Shown one piece after another: positions 18,281 through 25,665 of a stretch of DNA of 64,000 nucleotides. How positions within the stretch are numbered: the stretch's first letter is position 1; each line of letters begins with the position of its first letter. A model generated the notes under the pieces. It searched no databases. It was not told the origin of the DNA and saw nothing but the letters and a program-made list of their open reading frames with translations. This stretch comes from an uncultured Thermanaerothrix sp. (GTDB lineage: Bacteria; Chloroflexota; Anaerolineae; Anaerolineales; Anaerolineaceae), in the NCBI RefSeq assembly GCF_938028735.1, contig NZ_CALIMF010000007.1:1-64000 (forward strand), in the 5' to 3' direction. The translations under genes were made by a program, and so were the position numbers.

Positions 18281-18341
18281 TGCAAATTATACCCTGCCCC
18301 TCTTAAAAAATGGGGATGGGTAGCGTATGGTATAATTTGCA
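18281..18341. promoter_or_regulatory. Symmetric divergent promoter region between purA and the LysM gene
   Basis: TGCAAATTATACC (18281-18293) and GGTATAATTTGCA (18329-18341) are a perfect 13-bp inverted repeat around 35 bases. Each arm holds a TATAAT: on the plus strand TGGTATAAT (extended -10) for the LysM gene, on the minus strand for purA. The plus-strand transcript would start near 18343, leaving about 10 leader bases. No clear -35 is seen for either. Confidence 0.6.
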
Positions 18342-18352
18342 CACGTTTATCT

Positions 18353-19126
18353 ATGAAACATCTTGGTTGGTTGCTTCTCAGTGGTATTTCGCTTTTTCTG
18401 ATGGCGGCACTCTGGCCGTTGCCCTCTGCAAGTCCGTGGGCACAGGTGAGTTACGCTACCCCAACGGCTTTACCAGATGGACGAATTCTGTATATTGTTC
18501 AGCCGCAGGACACTTGTATCCGCATTTCATTGCTCACCGGCGTGTCCATTGATGATCTACGTCTTCTGAACGGGCTGGACGCAAATTGCACACTGCGCGA
18601 GGGGCAAAGCCTTTTGCTAGGCACAGTTGCGCCCACCCCCACACCTTTTGGGCCTACGGAGACGCCCACACCTCTTTTACCCTCCCCTACTCCTTTCCAG
18701 GGAAATGGGCGTATTTGTGTCCTGCTTTTCAACGATATCAACGGGAACGCCTTGGTAGAGGAAGGGGAAGCAGGGATTGCTGGAGGGGCCATCAGCATCA
18801 CCGACCGCCTGGGAAGGATCTCGCGTGAGGGCGTAAGCCAAAGCGGGACAGAACCAGTATGTTTCGATGATCTGCCCGAGGGGGATTACAATATCAGCGT
18901 GGCAATTCCAGAGGGCTATAACCCTACCACGCGCATGAATTATGCGCTGACGTTGCGCGCTGGGGATACCTCTACCCTCGATTTCGGGGCCCAACTGAGT
19001 TCGCGCGCGCAGCCCGGCGATGTCACCGGGGTGCAGCGTTCTCCGCTTCTAGCCATTCTGGGGGCTGTACTCCTCCTCCTTGGCGTGGGATTGGGGGTGT
19101 ATGCTCGCTTCGTGCTGCGCCGCTGA
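18353..19126 (+). CDS. Secreted, membrane-anchored LysM domain protein
   Basis: 257 residues. The N-terminal signal (GWLLLSGISLFLMAALWPL) is followed by a LysM domain (ILYIVQPQDTCIRISLLTGVSIDDLRLLNGL...LREGQSLLLG), which binds N-acetylglucosamine-containing glycans. A Pro/Thr linker comes next, then a Cna-B/SdrD-like beta domain (GRICVLLFNDINGNALVEEGEAGIAGGAISITD...PEGDYNISVAIPEGY). A C-terminal membrane helix LLAILGAVLLLLGVGLGVYARFVLRR ends the protein. It is probably a cell-wall-binding surface protein. ATG 18353 is chosen for the signal peptide; the track start lies in purA. The 3' end overlaps the convergent LysR gene by 78 bases. Confidence 0.85.
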   Translation: MKHLGWLLLSGISLFLMAALWPLPSASPWAQVSYATPTALPDGRILYIVQPQDTCIRISLLTGVSIDDLRLLNGLDANCTLREGQSLLLGTVAPTPTPFGPTETPTPLLPSPTPFQGNGRICVLLFNDINGNALVEEGEAGIAGGAISITDRLGRISREGVSQSGTEPVCFDDLPEGDYNISVAIPEGYNPTTRMNYALTLRAGDTSTLDFGAQLSSRAQPGDVTGVQRSPLLAILGAVLLLLGVGLGVYARFVLRR

Positions 19127-20068
19127 ATGCTCCTCGCACAATCCTCTCCCAAGTGTTTGACCACTTAGTGCCTCGGGGGTGATTTGGCCTAGGAAATTCC
19201 AGAAAGCTTCTTGAGCGCGGCCAAGGGGATGGAGACGGTAGCGGCAAAAGAAGATCTCCTCGATTAATTCTACATCGCGGAGGCGCACAACGGCCACCTT
19301 GCCTTTTCCCACGTGATCCACTGCCGATTTGGGAACAAAACCCACACCAATTCCTTTCTCCACGGCGATCACAATGGCCTCGGAATTCCCTAGAGTGAGC
19401 ACAATGCGCAAATCATGGATATTAAGCCCTTGCTTTGCCAAGGCATTGTGGACAACCCGATAGGCCCCCGCGCTTTCTTCGCGCATGATAAGGCACTCGC
19501 GTGGCAAATCGTCCAGCGCAACTTCGCCCTGGGCTGCCCAGGGGTGATCAAGGGGGGCAATCAGGAGCACGGGTTCACGGTAGAACGGACGAAATTCGAT
19601 ATGGCGGTCGAGTTCATCAAAACTGCTTGAAAAGGCAAAATCTACCTCACCTTTGCGCAGCATTTCTAGCGCTATGGCGCGAGGGGTGACATGCACGGTG
19701 GCCTGAACGCGGGGGTGCTGGGCCATGAAGCGTCCCAGGATGAGGGGGAGCAGGTATTTGCCTGGGGTGGTGCTACAGCCAATCCTCAGATGACCAATGA
19801 TCTCCCCGCGCAGGCTGTGCATGAGTTCCTCCGCGCGTGAATGGACAAGCAAGATTTGTCGTGCCAATGGAACCAGGGCCATCCCGGCTTCGCTCAAGAC
19901 CATCTTGCGCCCCTTACGGATAAACAAGGGGACGCCCAGACGGTTCTCAAGTTGATGAATGTGCTGGGTGATTGAGGGTTGGGAAAGGCCAAGTTTCTCA
20001 GCCGCGCGGGAGAAGTTAAGGGTTTCGGCAGCGGTCAAGAAAACTTGAAGTTGATAGGGATTCAGCAT
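19049..20068 (-). CDS. LysR-family transcriptional regulator
   Basis: 339 residues. The N-terminal helix-turn-helix is QLQVFLTAAETLNFSRAAEKLGLSQPSITQHIHQLENRLGVPLFIR. The effector domain begins HLRIGCSTTPGKYLLPLILGRF and includes FAFSSSFDELD and VEKGIGVGFVPKSAV. The pattern resembles the CysB/CbbR-like branch; the target and ligand are unknown. I prefer ATG 20068 (MLNPYQLQ) because GGAGG is seven bases upstream, whereas it is only one base from ATG 20074. The C-terminal 40 residues beyond the usual end (about residue 300) are encoded opposite the LysM gene and may be incidental. Confidence 0.9.
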   Translation of the reverse strand: MLNPYQLQVFLTAAETLNFSRAAEKLGLSQPSITQHIHQLENRLGVPLFIRKGRKMVLSEAGMALVPLARQILLVHSRAEELMHSLRGEIIGHLRIGCSTTPGKYLLPLILGRFMAQHPRVQATVHVTPRAIALEMLRKGEVDFAFSSSFDELDRHIEFRPFYREPVLLIAPLDHPWAAQGEVALDDLPRECLIMREESAGAYRVVHNALAKQGLNIHDLRIVLTLGNSEAIVIAVEKGIGVGFVPKSAVDHVGKGKVAVVRLRDVELIEEIFFCRYRLHPLGRAQEAFWNFLGQITPEALSGQTLGRGLCEEHSAAQHEASIHPQSHAKEEEYSPQNG

Positions 20069-20111
20069 TTGCATGCCTCCGTATCAGATTTTCTCTATGA
20101 TAAATTTTTTT

Positions 20112-20128
20112 GATTATAAACCATAATC
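20112..20128. promoter_or_regulatory. LysR-type dyad (T-N11-A) overlapping the lysR -10
   Basis: GATTAT-aaacc-ATAATC is a perfect 6-bp inverted repeat with a 5-base gap and contains a T-N11-A core, the usual LysR-family recognition form. On the minus strand the sequence TTTATAATC overlaps it and could be the -10 of the lysR gene, 45 bases from its start. The layout fits negative autoregulation (inference). Confidence 0.45.
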
Positions 20129-20463
20129 CGTTTGGACTATTTTTGTGATTAGAGACGCTAATTTGTTTTGGAGGACATGCTTCTCAAAGCAGGGGCGAAG
20201 ATGGGAATTGATTAGAGTGGGGGTATGGATTGTGTGATGTGTTTGGGTGGTTCTGCTGTCCTTAGCGCGGGGATGGTCTCGGGAGCGTGTGTCCCTGCTG
20301 TCCCGTGAAAGCCAAGGTAATACTTATCCTCTGGTGTCCATAGCCCCATGGGTAAATAACTGTAACAACGTAGCCCATCTGGCGGTCTGAATGCCTGGGT
20401 AGCAGCCCAGTTCCCCGTTAGTAAATCCTCTTAAGAAAATACAAAAAAATACAAAGATACAGA
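20129..20463. other. Intergenic stretch without a recognisable gene
   Basis: No open frame of note and no tRNA, rRNA or known riboswitch core could be recognised. It contains CTGGGTAGCAGCCCAG, ATGGG...CCCAT and two CTGCTGTCC copies, so some RNA folding is possible, but I cannot support a specific RNA. The last 25 bases supply the T-rich tail (on the minus strand) of the TPR-gene terminator. Confidence 0.4.
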
Positions 20464-20499
20464 ACTGATCGGGTGAGGTTATCCACTCACCCGATCAGT
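20464..20499 (-). terminator. Intrinsic terminator of the polA-TPR transcript
   Basis: ACTGATCGGGTGAG and CTCACCCGATCAGT form a perfect 14-bp stem with an 8-base loop, starting three bases past the TPR-protein stop. In the minus direction it is followed by a T-rich stretch (TTCTGTATCTTTGTATTTTTTT). Confidence 0.85.
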
Positions 20500-20501
20500 C
20501 T

Positions 20502-22853
20502 TTAAGCGGATGATCCCGGTGGGGGCAGTTCCCGCAGGAGTTTCTGTAAAGCCATTTCATAATCGGCTTTGTTGGGAGGATTAAGGGCAATGATTTCGCG
20601 AACTATGCGGATGGCCTGATGAGGTTCACCCAATTCAATATAAGCATCTGCAAGGGTGTCCAGTTCTGCTACGGCATGCTCAGTCTGTTGAATCTGTCGG
20701 TACAGATGAGCCAGGCGATAGCGTAGAAGCAATTTCTTTTGTGGATACTCCAGAATCAGATCATGCAGGAATTGCACAGCCTCATCTACACGGTTGGCGC
20801 TGATTAGGAAGTGGATGTAATTATCTATTTCGTTAAGAGCGGCTGCTTCCTGACCCAGACGGAAGTGAAGTTCAATGATGCGTTTACGCAAATCACGGTC
20901 GTCCGGCTGTAATGCTCGCATTTGCTCGTACGTGCTAACGGCTTGTCGCCAGTCGAGGCGCTGTTGGTCAATGTCCGCTATCTTTCCCAAAATGAGCAAT
21001 GCCCAGCGCCGATACTCGCGTGAGGATTGGGCAATGCGAAGGGCTTCTAAGTACGTCTGGCGGGCCTGGTCTAACTCAGCCAGGTGGTAATGTGTATCGG
21101 CCAACGCTATGTTCTCTTGAACCGCCTCATCAGTGCGCCCCTGGTTGAGCAATAATTCGATCAGTTGGTGCCGAATGGAGAGTTCCATGGGGGCCATTTG
21201 AACACTGCGCTGTAGCAGGTTTACGGCCTGACCGGTGTCACCGCGCAGGTGATACAGAGAAGCCACCAGGCGGTATTTGGTGACGGCTTCCTGGGTCATT
21301 CCCTTTTGCATCATCAGGTCGCCGATCTGAACGTGCAAGGGCAGGTAAGTCGGTGCAAAACTTAGCGCACGGAAAGCTTCTTCCATGGCCGAGTAGAGCA
21401 TATGTTGAGCAGCCAATTGCCGAACCTGCTCGAGGGCTTCGATCACCTGCGCACTGCGGGTTTGCAGCAACATCTCTGCCAGTGGCAGAAGAGGGGCATT
21501 CTCGCCCTTTTGTTGCTGTAATTGCTGACGCGCCTTTCTTAGGAAATCCTGCCAATTAGGTTGAGCAATTTGGCGCTCTATGCTCTCGCAAAGGCTCTGC
21601 AACTTTTGCGCATCTTTTTCATTGCGTTGAGCCTCGATGATGGACTCATAAGCCTGATTTAACTCCCCAACCCGTGGGGGTGGAACGGTTTGCCCATCCG
21701 CCAGGCGCAGAGCCTGCAGATAGGCTATCGCCGCCTCACTGAGATTGCCCAGGCGGGCGGCGATTCGCCCGATCAGAAGGAAAGCGGCCAGGGCAAAATC
21801 GGGGTGAGCCGCCGCGCGGTAAAGATACTGCAGGGCACGGGCCGGCTCCCGTTCGGATAGTAATAGCCCCAAGTTGAAGGAGAGGGCGGGGTGAACGAGT
21901 CCTAGTTTTTCCGCATGTTCCAGTTCCTGCAGTGCCTGAGCATCATCGCCATGGGTTTGTGATTCGATGGCTTGGTTAAGGTGGAGGAGCAAGCGCGTTC
22001 GATCAGCCTGACTCGTAGGCAAGAGCGTTCCCGTTCCGCGGGCCAGGGCGCTCAGTCCCCGGCGGGAAGAGGGAGAAGAGGGACTAACAGCATGTTCGGC
22101 CTGATCGAAAAGCAGGGTGGCCAGTTGAATCAACGCCTGCTGGCGTGCCTCAATAATGGGATCCAGGGCCTGGCGATCTTGATCGCCGGTCTCGGTTTTT
22201 AAAATCTCAGCCAGGCGCACCGGGCCGGTACCGCCACGTGGTCGGGTGGGTTTGGGCAGAGGTGTACCATTGCGCAAGGCTTGCAGAGCCTGTGTGGCTT
22301 CGGCACTTCCAGGAAGGAGTTCTAAAGCGTGCTGGACAGTCTGAATGGCCTTGGAAACCTGGTTATTCTGCTGTAACAGGCTAGCTACAGCTAGATAGGC
22401 TTCCACAGCCTCACTTCTGCGCCCCAAACGTTCATAGATGAGCGCCAGGCGGCTGTGAGCGGTTAGGTTTTCAGGTTGCAAGCTCAGAACGCGAGTAAGG
22501 CTGGCAATTGTCTTCTCAACATCGCGGTTCTTCAGGTACAGATCGGCGGCTTGTAAACCGAACCTGACGGCGTCTTTTAGCCGCCCCAGGCGTTCGTAGA
22601 TACGGGCCATTTTCTCATGCGCCAGGGGATCCTCAGGTTGTAGAGTCGCCAGACGCTGATAGATGGAAAGAGCCTCGGTGAACCGCTGCAACTCAAACAA
22701 CGCCAACCCAAGGTTGCTAAGCGCTTGGGAATCTTCTGGAAACTCATCCAAAGCACGCCGATAATGTTGAGCGGCGAGTTCCCAGTTCTGGTCCCAGGCC
22801 GCCGAATGCCCTTCGTTCATGGCTTGCTGAAAAAGTTCGCGATTGCCGGTCAC
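20502..22853 (-). CDS. Large tetratricopeptide-repeat protein
   Basis: About 783 residues made mostly of TPR units. Clear ones include WELAAQHYRRALDEFPEDSQALSNLGLALFELQRFTEALSIYQRL, PEDPLAHEKMARIYERLGR, PENLTAHSRLALIYERLGRRSEAVEAYL and a C-terminal set (QAVSTYEQMRALQPDDRDLRKRIIELHFRLGQEAAAL). A less regular Ser-rich stretch lies near residues 245-275. No enzyme domain or signal peptide is seen, so it is likely a cytoplasmic scaffold. The GTG at 22853 has GAGGGG upstream and lies 19 bases past polA; the TTG at 22889 used by the track overlaps polA. It is co-transcribed with polA. Confidence 0.85.
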   Translation of the reverse strand: MTGNRELFQQAMNEGHSAAWDQNWELAAQHYRRALDEFPEDSQALSNLGLALFELQRFTEALSIYQRLATLQPEDPLAHEKMARIYERLGRLKDAVRFGLQAADLYLKNRDVEKTIASLTRVLSLQPENLTAHSRLALIYERLGRRSEAVEAYLAVASLLQQNNQVSKAIQTVQHALELLPGSAEATQALQALRNGTPLPKPTRPRGGTGPVRLAEILKTETGDQDRQALDPIIEARQQALIQLATLLFDQAEHAVSPSSPSSRRGLSALARGTGTLLPTSQADRTRLLLHLNQAIESQTHGDDAQALQELEHAEKLGLVHPALSFNLGLLLSEREPARALQYLYRAAAHPDFALAAFLLIGRIAARLGNLSEAAIAYLQALRLADGQTVPPPRVGELNQAYESIIEAQRNEKDAQKLQSLCESIERQIAQPNWQDFLRKARQQLQQQKGENAPLLPLAEMLLQTRSAQVIEALEQVRQLAAQHMLYSAMEEAFRALSFAPTYLPLHVQIGDLMMQKGMTQEAVTKYRLVASLYHLRGDTGQAVNLLQRSVQMAPMELSIRHQLIELLLNQGRTDEAVQENIALADTHYHLAELDQARQTYLEALRIAQSSREYRRWALLILGKIADIDQQRLDWRQAVSTYEQMRALQPDDRDLRKRIIELHFRLGQEAAALNEIDNYIHFLISANRVDEAVQFLHDLILEYPQKKLLLRYRLAHLYRQIQQTEHAVAELDTLADAYIELGEPHQAIRIVREIIALNPPNKADYEMALQKLLRELPPPGSSA

Positions 22854-22872
22854 GTTCCCCTCGTTCTGTAAA

Positions 22873-25653
22873 TCAGATAGTATCGTCAAAAGGGTTCATC
22901 TCACCCCAATTCAACCCCCAGCGGGCCTCGGTGAGGAGAGGTACAACCAGTTGATAGGCATTTTCCATCACGTTCTTCACTACGCGCGCCGTGTTCTCCT
23001 TCTCTTCCTCGGGACACTCCAATACCAGTTCATCGTGCACCTGTAGTAGTAAGCGGGCGGAAAGCCCGGCTGTCTCTAGGGCTGTTGGTAGTCGCACCAT
23101 GGCAATTTTCATGATATCCGCTGCTGTACCTTGGATAGGGGCATTGATGGCTTCACGTTCTTCACGTTGACGAACAGCGGGGCTGGGGGGATTCTTGAGG
23201 TTGGGGAAGTAACGTCGGCGTCCCAATAAGGTCTCCACATATCCCTGACGGGTCGCCATGGCACGGGTATTCTCAATATAGTCCTTGACGCGAGGGAACT
23301 GGTGGAAGTAAGCCCGTACAAAATTCTCTGCTTCGGCTAAGGTCAGGTCGGTGGTACGGGTAAGCCCATATGGGCTCATGCCGTAGATCAGGCCGAAGTT
23401 GATGGCTTTAGCGTGTCGGCGTTGTTCTTTGGTAACTTGGTCAAGGGGGACCCCGTAAATTGCCGCAGCCGTAGCGGCGTGAATGTCCTGTCCCGCCAGG
23501 AAAGCATTGATCATAGCCTCGTCACCTGAGATATGGGCTACGATGCGCAGTTCGATTTGAGAATAATCTACCGAAATAAGCACCATTCCAGGTGTAGCGA
23601 TAAAGGCGCGCCGTACTAAACGTCCCGTTTCGGTGCGTGCAGGGATATTCTGCAGGTTAGGGTCTGAAGAAGCGAGGCGCCCGGTAACCGAGCCGGTTTG
23701 GTTGAACGAGGTATGCACTCGCCCGGTCTTAGGATTGACCTGCTTAGGTAATGCCTCTACATAAGTGGATTTGAGTTTAGAGAGTTCCCGGTACTCCAAG
23801 ATCATCTCAATCACGGGGTGCGCAGAACGCATTTCTTCAAGGACCTCGGCTGAAGTGGAGTAGTGTCCACTGCTGGTGCGCTTGCGCCGATCTGGTGGTT
23901 CTAGTCGGAGGGTTTCGAAGAGGGCTTTGGATAGTTGCTGAGTTGAGTTGAGATTAAAGGGATACCCTATCACCTCAAAAATCTGGGCTTCAATTTCGGC
24001 CAGCCGCTGGGTTAATTCGCGCGACATTTGGCGCAGGAAAGGTATGTCCAGTGCAATACCGGCCTGCTCCATACGAGCCAGGACTGGCACCAGCGGCATT
24101 TCTACCTCGTTGAACAAGCGTAGGGCGTTAACTTCTCTTAAGCGCTCTTCAAGAAGGGGTTTCAGACGCAGACAAATCTCTGCATCAGCGGCTGCGTACG
24201 CGGCCACCGTTTCAATCGGTACTTCAGCCATGGAACGCTGTTTTTTGCCTTTACCAATAAGTTCCTCAATGTGGGTCATTTGGACGCCCAAGTAGGTTTC
24301 AGCCAGTCCCTTGAGGTTGAGGTTGTAGCCTTCAGGATTAAGCAGCCAGGCGGCAATCATGGTATCGAAACTGAGGGGAGAAACCCAAACTCCGTGTTCT
24401 GCCAGGGCCAGCAAATCGTACTTAAGGTTATGACCAACCTTGCGTCGTTGGGGATGGTTCAGGTAAGGCTGTAGGCGTTCGCGCACCAGCGCCCAGGGCA
24501 GTTGTGCCTCGCCGGTGGTATGTCCAATGGGGATGTAATACCCTTCACCCGGTTCAATGGCCAACGAGATCCCCACCAGTTCGGCTCGAAGAGGATCCAG
24601 ACTGGTTGTTTCGGTATCTAGCGCAAACTCGTCCGCACGATCCAGACGCTCACAAAGCTCGTCTAACGCTGGGGAAGTGCTCACAATGTGGTAACGGGTT
24701 TCGGGTGGGTTGGGAATGCCCACACGGGCGAGTGGCAACCCGAAAAGAGGAAGTTGGGTCGTTGCTGGGGGTGATTTCTGTTGCAGGGCTTTGAGGCGCG
24801 GGATCAAACTACGGAATTCTAGTTCCTGGAAAAAGCGTTCTATTGCAGCAAAGTCGAGGTTAGAAGTGCGTGCCTGTTCCAAGTCAAGGGTGATCGGGAC
24901 ATCGGTACGAATGCGTGCTAGATCACGGCTAAGGTAAGCCGAATCACGCCCTTTTTCTAGCAATGTGCGCAAGCGAGGAGGGAGTTCATCCAAATGCGCG
25001 TAGATCTCATCCAGAGTGGGGTACTGAGTCAGCAAAGAAACGGCAGTTTTTTCACCAATTCCTGGCACGCCGGGGATGTTGTCTGACGTATCACCCACTA
25101 GCGCCTTGTAGTCCACAATTTGCCAGGGATAGATGCCCAGTAGGGCTACCACGTCTTGAGGGCCGTAGTCTTTGGCTTCAGAGAGTTTGTTGCCGGCCAG
25201 ATTCACGATCACACGCTCGTTGACCAATTGTAGCAAATCGCGATCCCCGGTGAGGATTTTGACTCCCAGTCCATTTTCAACGGCCTGGTGAGCGATGCTG
25301 CCCAGAACATCATCGGCTTCGTAGCCCTCTTTTTCCAAAATTGGCAAACCAAAGGCTTCGACCATCTCGTGTAGACGATCAATTTGAGGGCGCAAATCGT
25401 CGGGCATTTTGGCCCGGGTAGCTTTGTAATCTGCAAACAAGTCATTACGGAAAGTTCGCCCGGTATCAAATGCAACCGCTAAGAATTCGGGCTGCTCTTG
25501 ATCCAGCAGACGCAATAACACACTGGTAAAACCATAGATTCCTGTAGTGATCTCACCTTTGGTGGTCATCAGGTGCTGACCGCTTTTGAGGATAGCGAAG
25601 TAGGTGCGGTAAGCCAGGGCATGACCATCAATCAAATATAACGTTGGGGGCAT
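22873..25653 (-). CDS. polA: DNA polymerase I with 5'-3' and 3'-5' exonuclease domains
   Basis: 926 residues, full length. The 5' nuclease domain (1-300) has LIDGHALAYRTYFA, EADDVLG, GDRDLLQL, GDTSDNIPGVPGIGEKTA. The 3'-5' exonuclease keeps its metal ligands: EFALDTETTSLDP (Exo I), KVGHNLKYDLL (Exo II) and YAAADAEICLRL (Exo III), so it should proofread. Polymerase motifs are VDYSQIELR (A), RRHAKAINFGLIYGMSPYG (B) and QVHDELVLECP (C). TGAGGT precedes the ATG. It functions in Okazaki fragment processing and repair. It sits 12 bases after the receiver/IS200-like gene. Confidence 0.98.
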   Translation of the reverse strand: MPPTLYLIDGHALAYRTYFAILKSGQHLMTTKGEITTGIYGFTSVLLRLLDQEQPEFLAVAFDTGRTFRNDLFADYKATRAKMPDDLRPQIDRLHEMVEAFGLPILEKEGYEADDVLGSIAHQAVENGLGVKILTGDRDLLQLVNERVIVNLAGNKLSEAKDYGPQDVVALLGIYPWQIVDYKALVGDTSDNIPGVPGIGEKTAVSLLTQYPTLDEIYAHLDELPPRLRTLLEKGRDSAYLSRDLARIRTDVPITLDLEQARTSNLDFAAIERFFQELEFRSLIPRLKALQQKSPPATTQLPLFGLPLARVGIPNPPETRYHIVSTSPALDELCERLDRADEFALDTETTSLDPLRAELVGISLAIEPGEGYYIPIGHTTGEAQLPWALVRERLQPYLNHPQRRKVGHNLKYDLLALAEHGVWVSPLSFDTMIAAWLLNPEGYNLNLKGLAETYLGVQMTHIEELIGKGKKQRSMAEVPIETVAAYAAADAEICLRLKPLLEERLREVNALRLFNEVEMPLVPVLARMEQAGIALDIPFLRQMSRELTQRLAEIEAQIFEVIGYPFNLNSTQQLSKALFETLRLEPPDRRKRTSSGHYSTSAEVLEEMRSAHPVIEMILEYRELSKLKSTYVEALPKQVNPKTGRVHTSFNQTGSVTGRLASSDPNLQNIPARTETGRLVRRAFIATPGMVLISVDYSQIELRIVAHISGDEAMINAFLAGQDIHAATAAAIYGVPLDQVTKEQRRHAKAINFGLIYGMSPYGLTRTTDLTLAEAENFVRAYFHQFPRVKDYIENTRAMATRQGYVETLLGRRRYFPNLKNPPSPAVRQREEREAINAPIQGTAADIMKIAMVRLPTALETAGLSARLLLQVHDELVLECPEEEKENTARVVKNVMENAYQLVVPLLTEARWGLNWGEMNPFDDTI

Positions 25654-25665
25654 GGGAGATTGACC

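Noticed and set aside
20300-20440. 5S, 6S or SRP RNA gene
   Set aside because: CCATAGCCCCATGGG superficially recalls 5S RNA, but the conserved CCGAAC loop and pairing termini are absent; no SRP tetraloop or 6S fold could be drawn.
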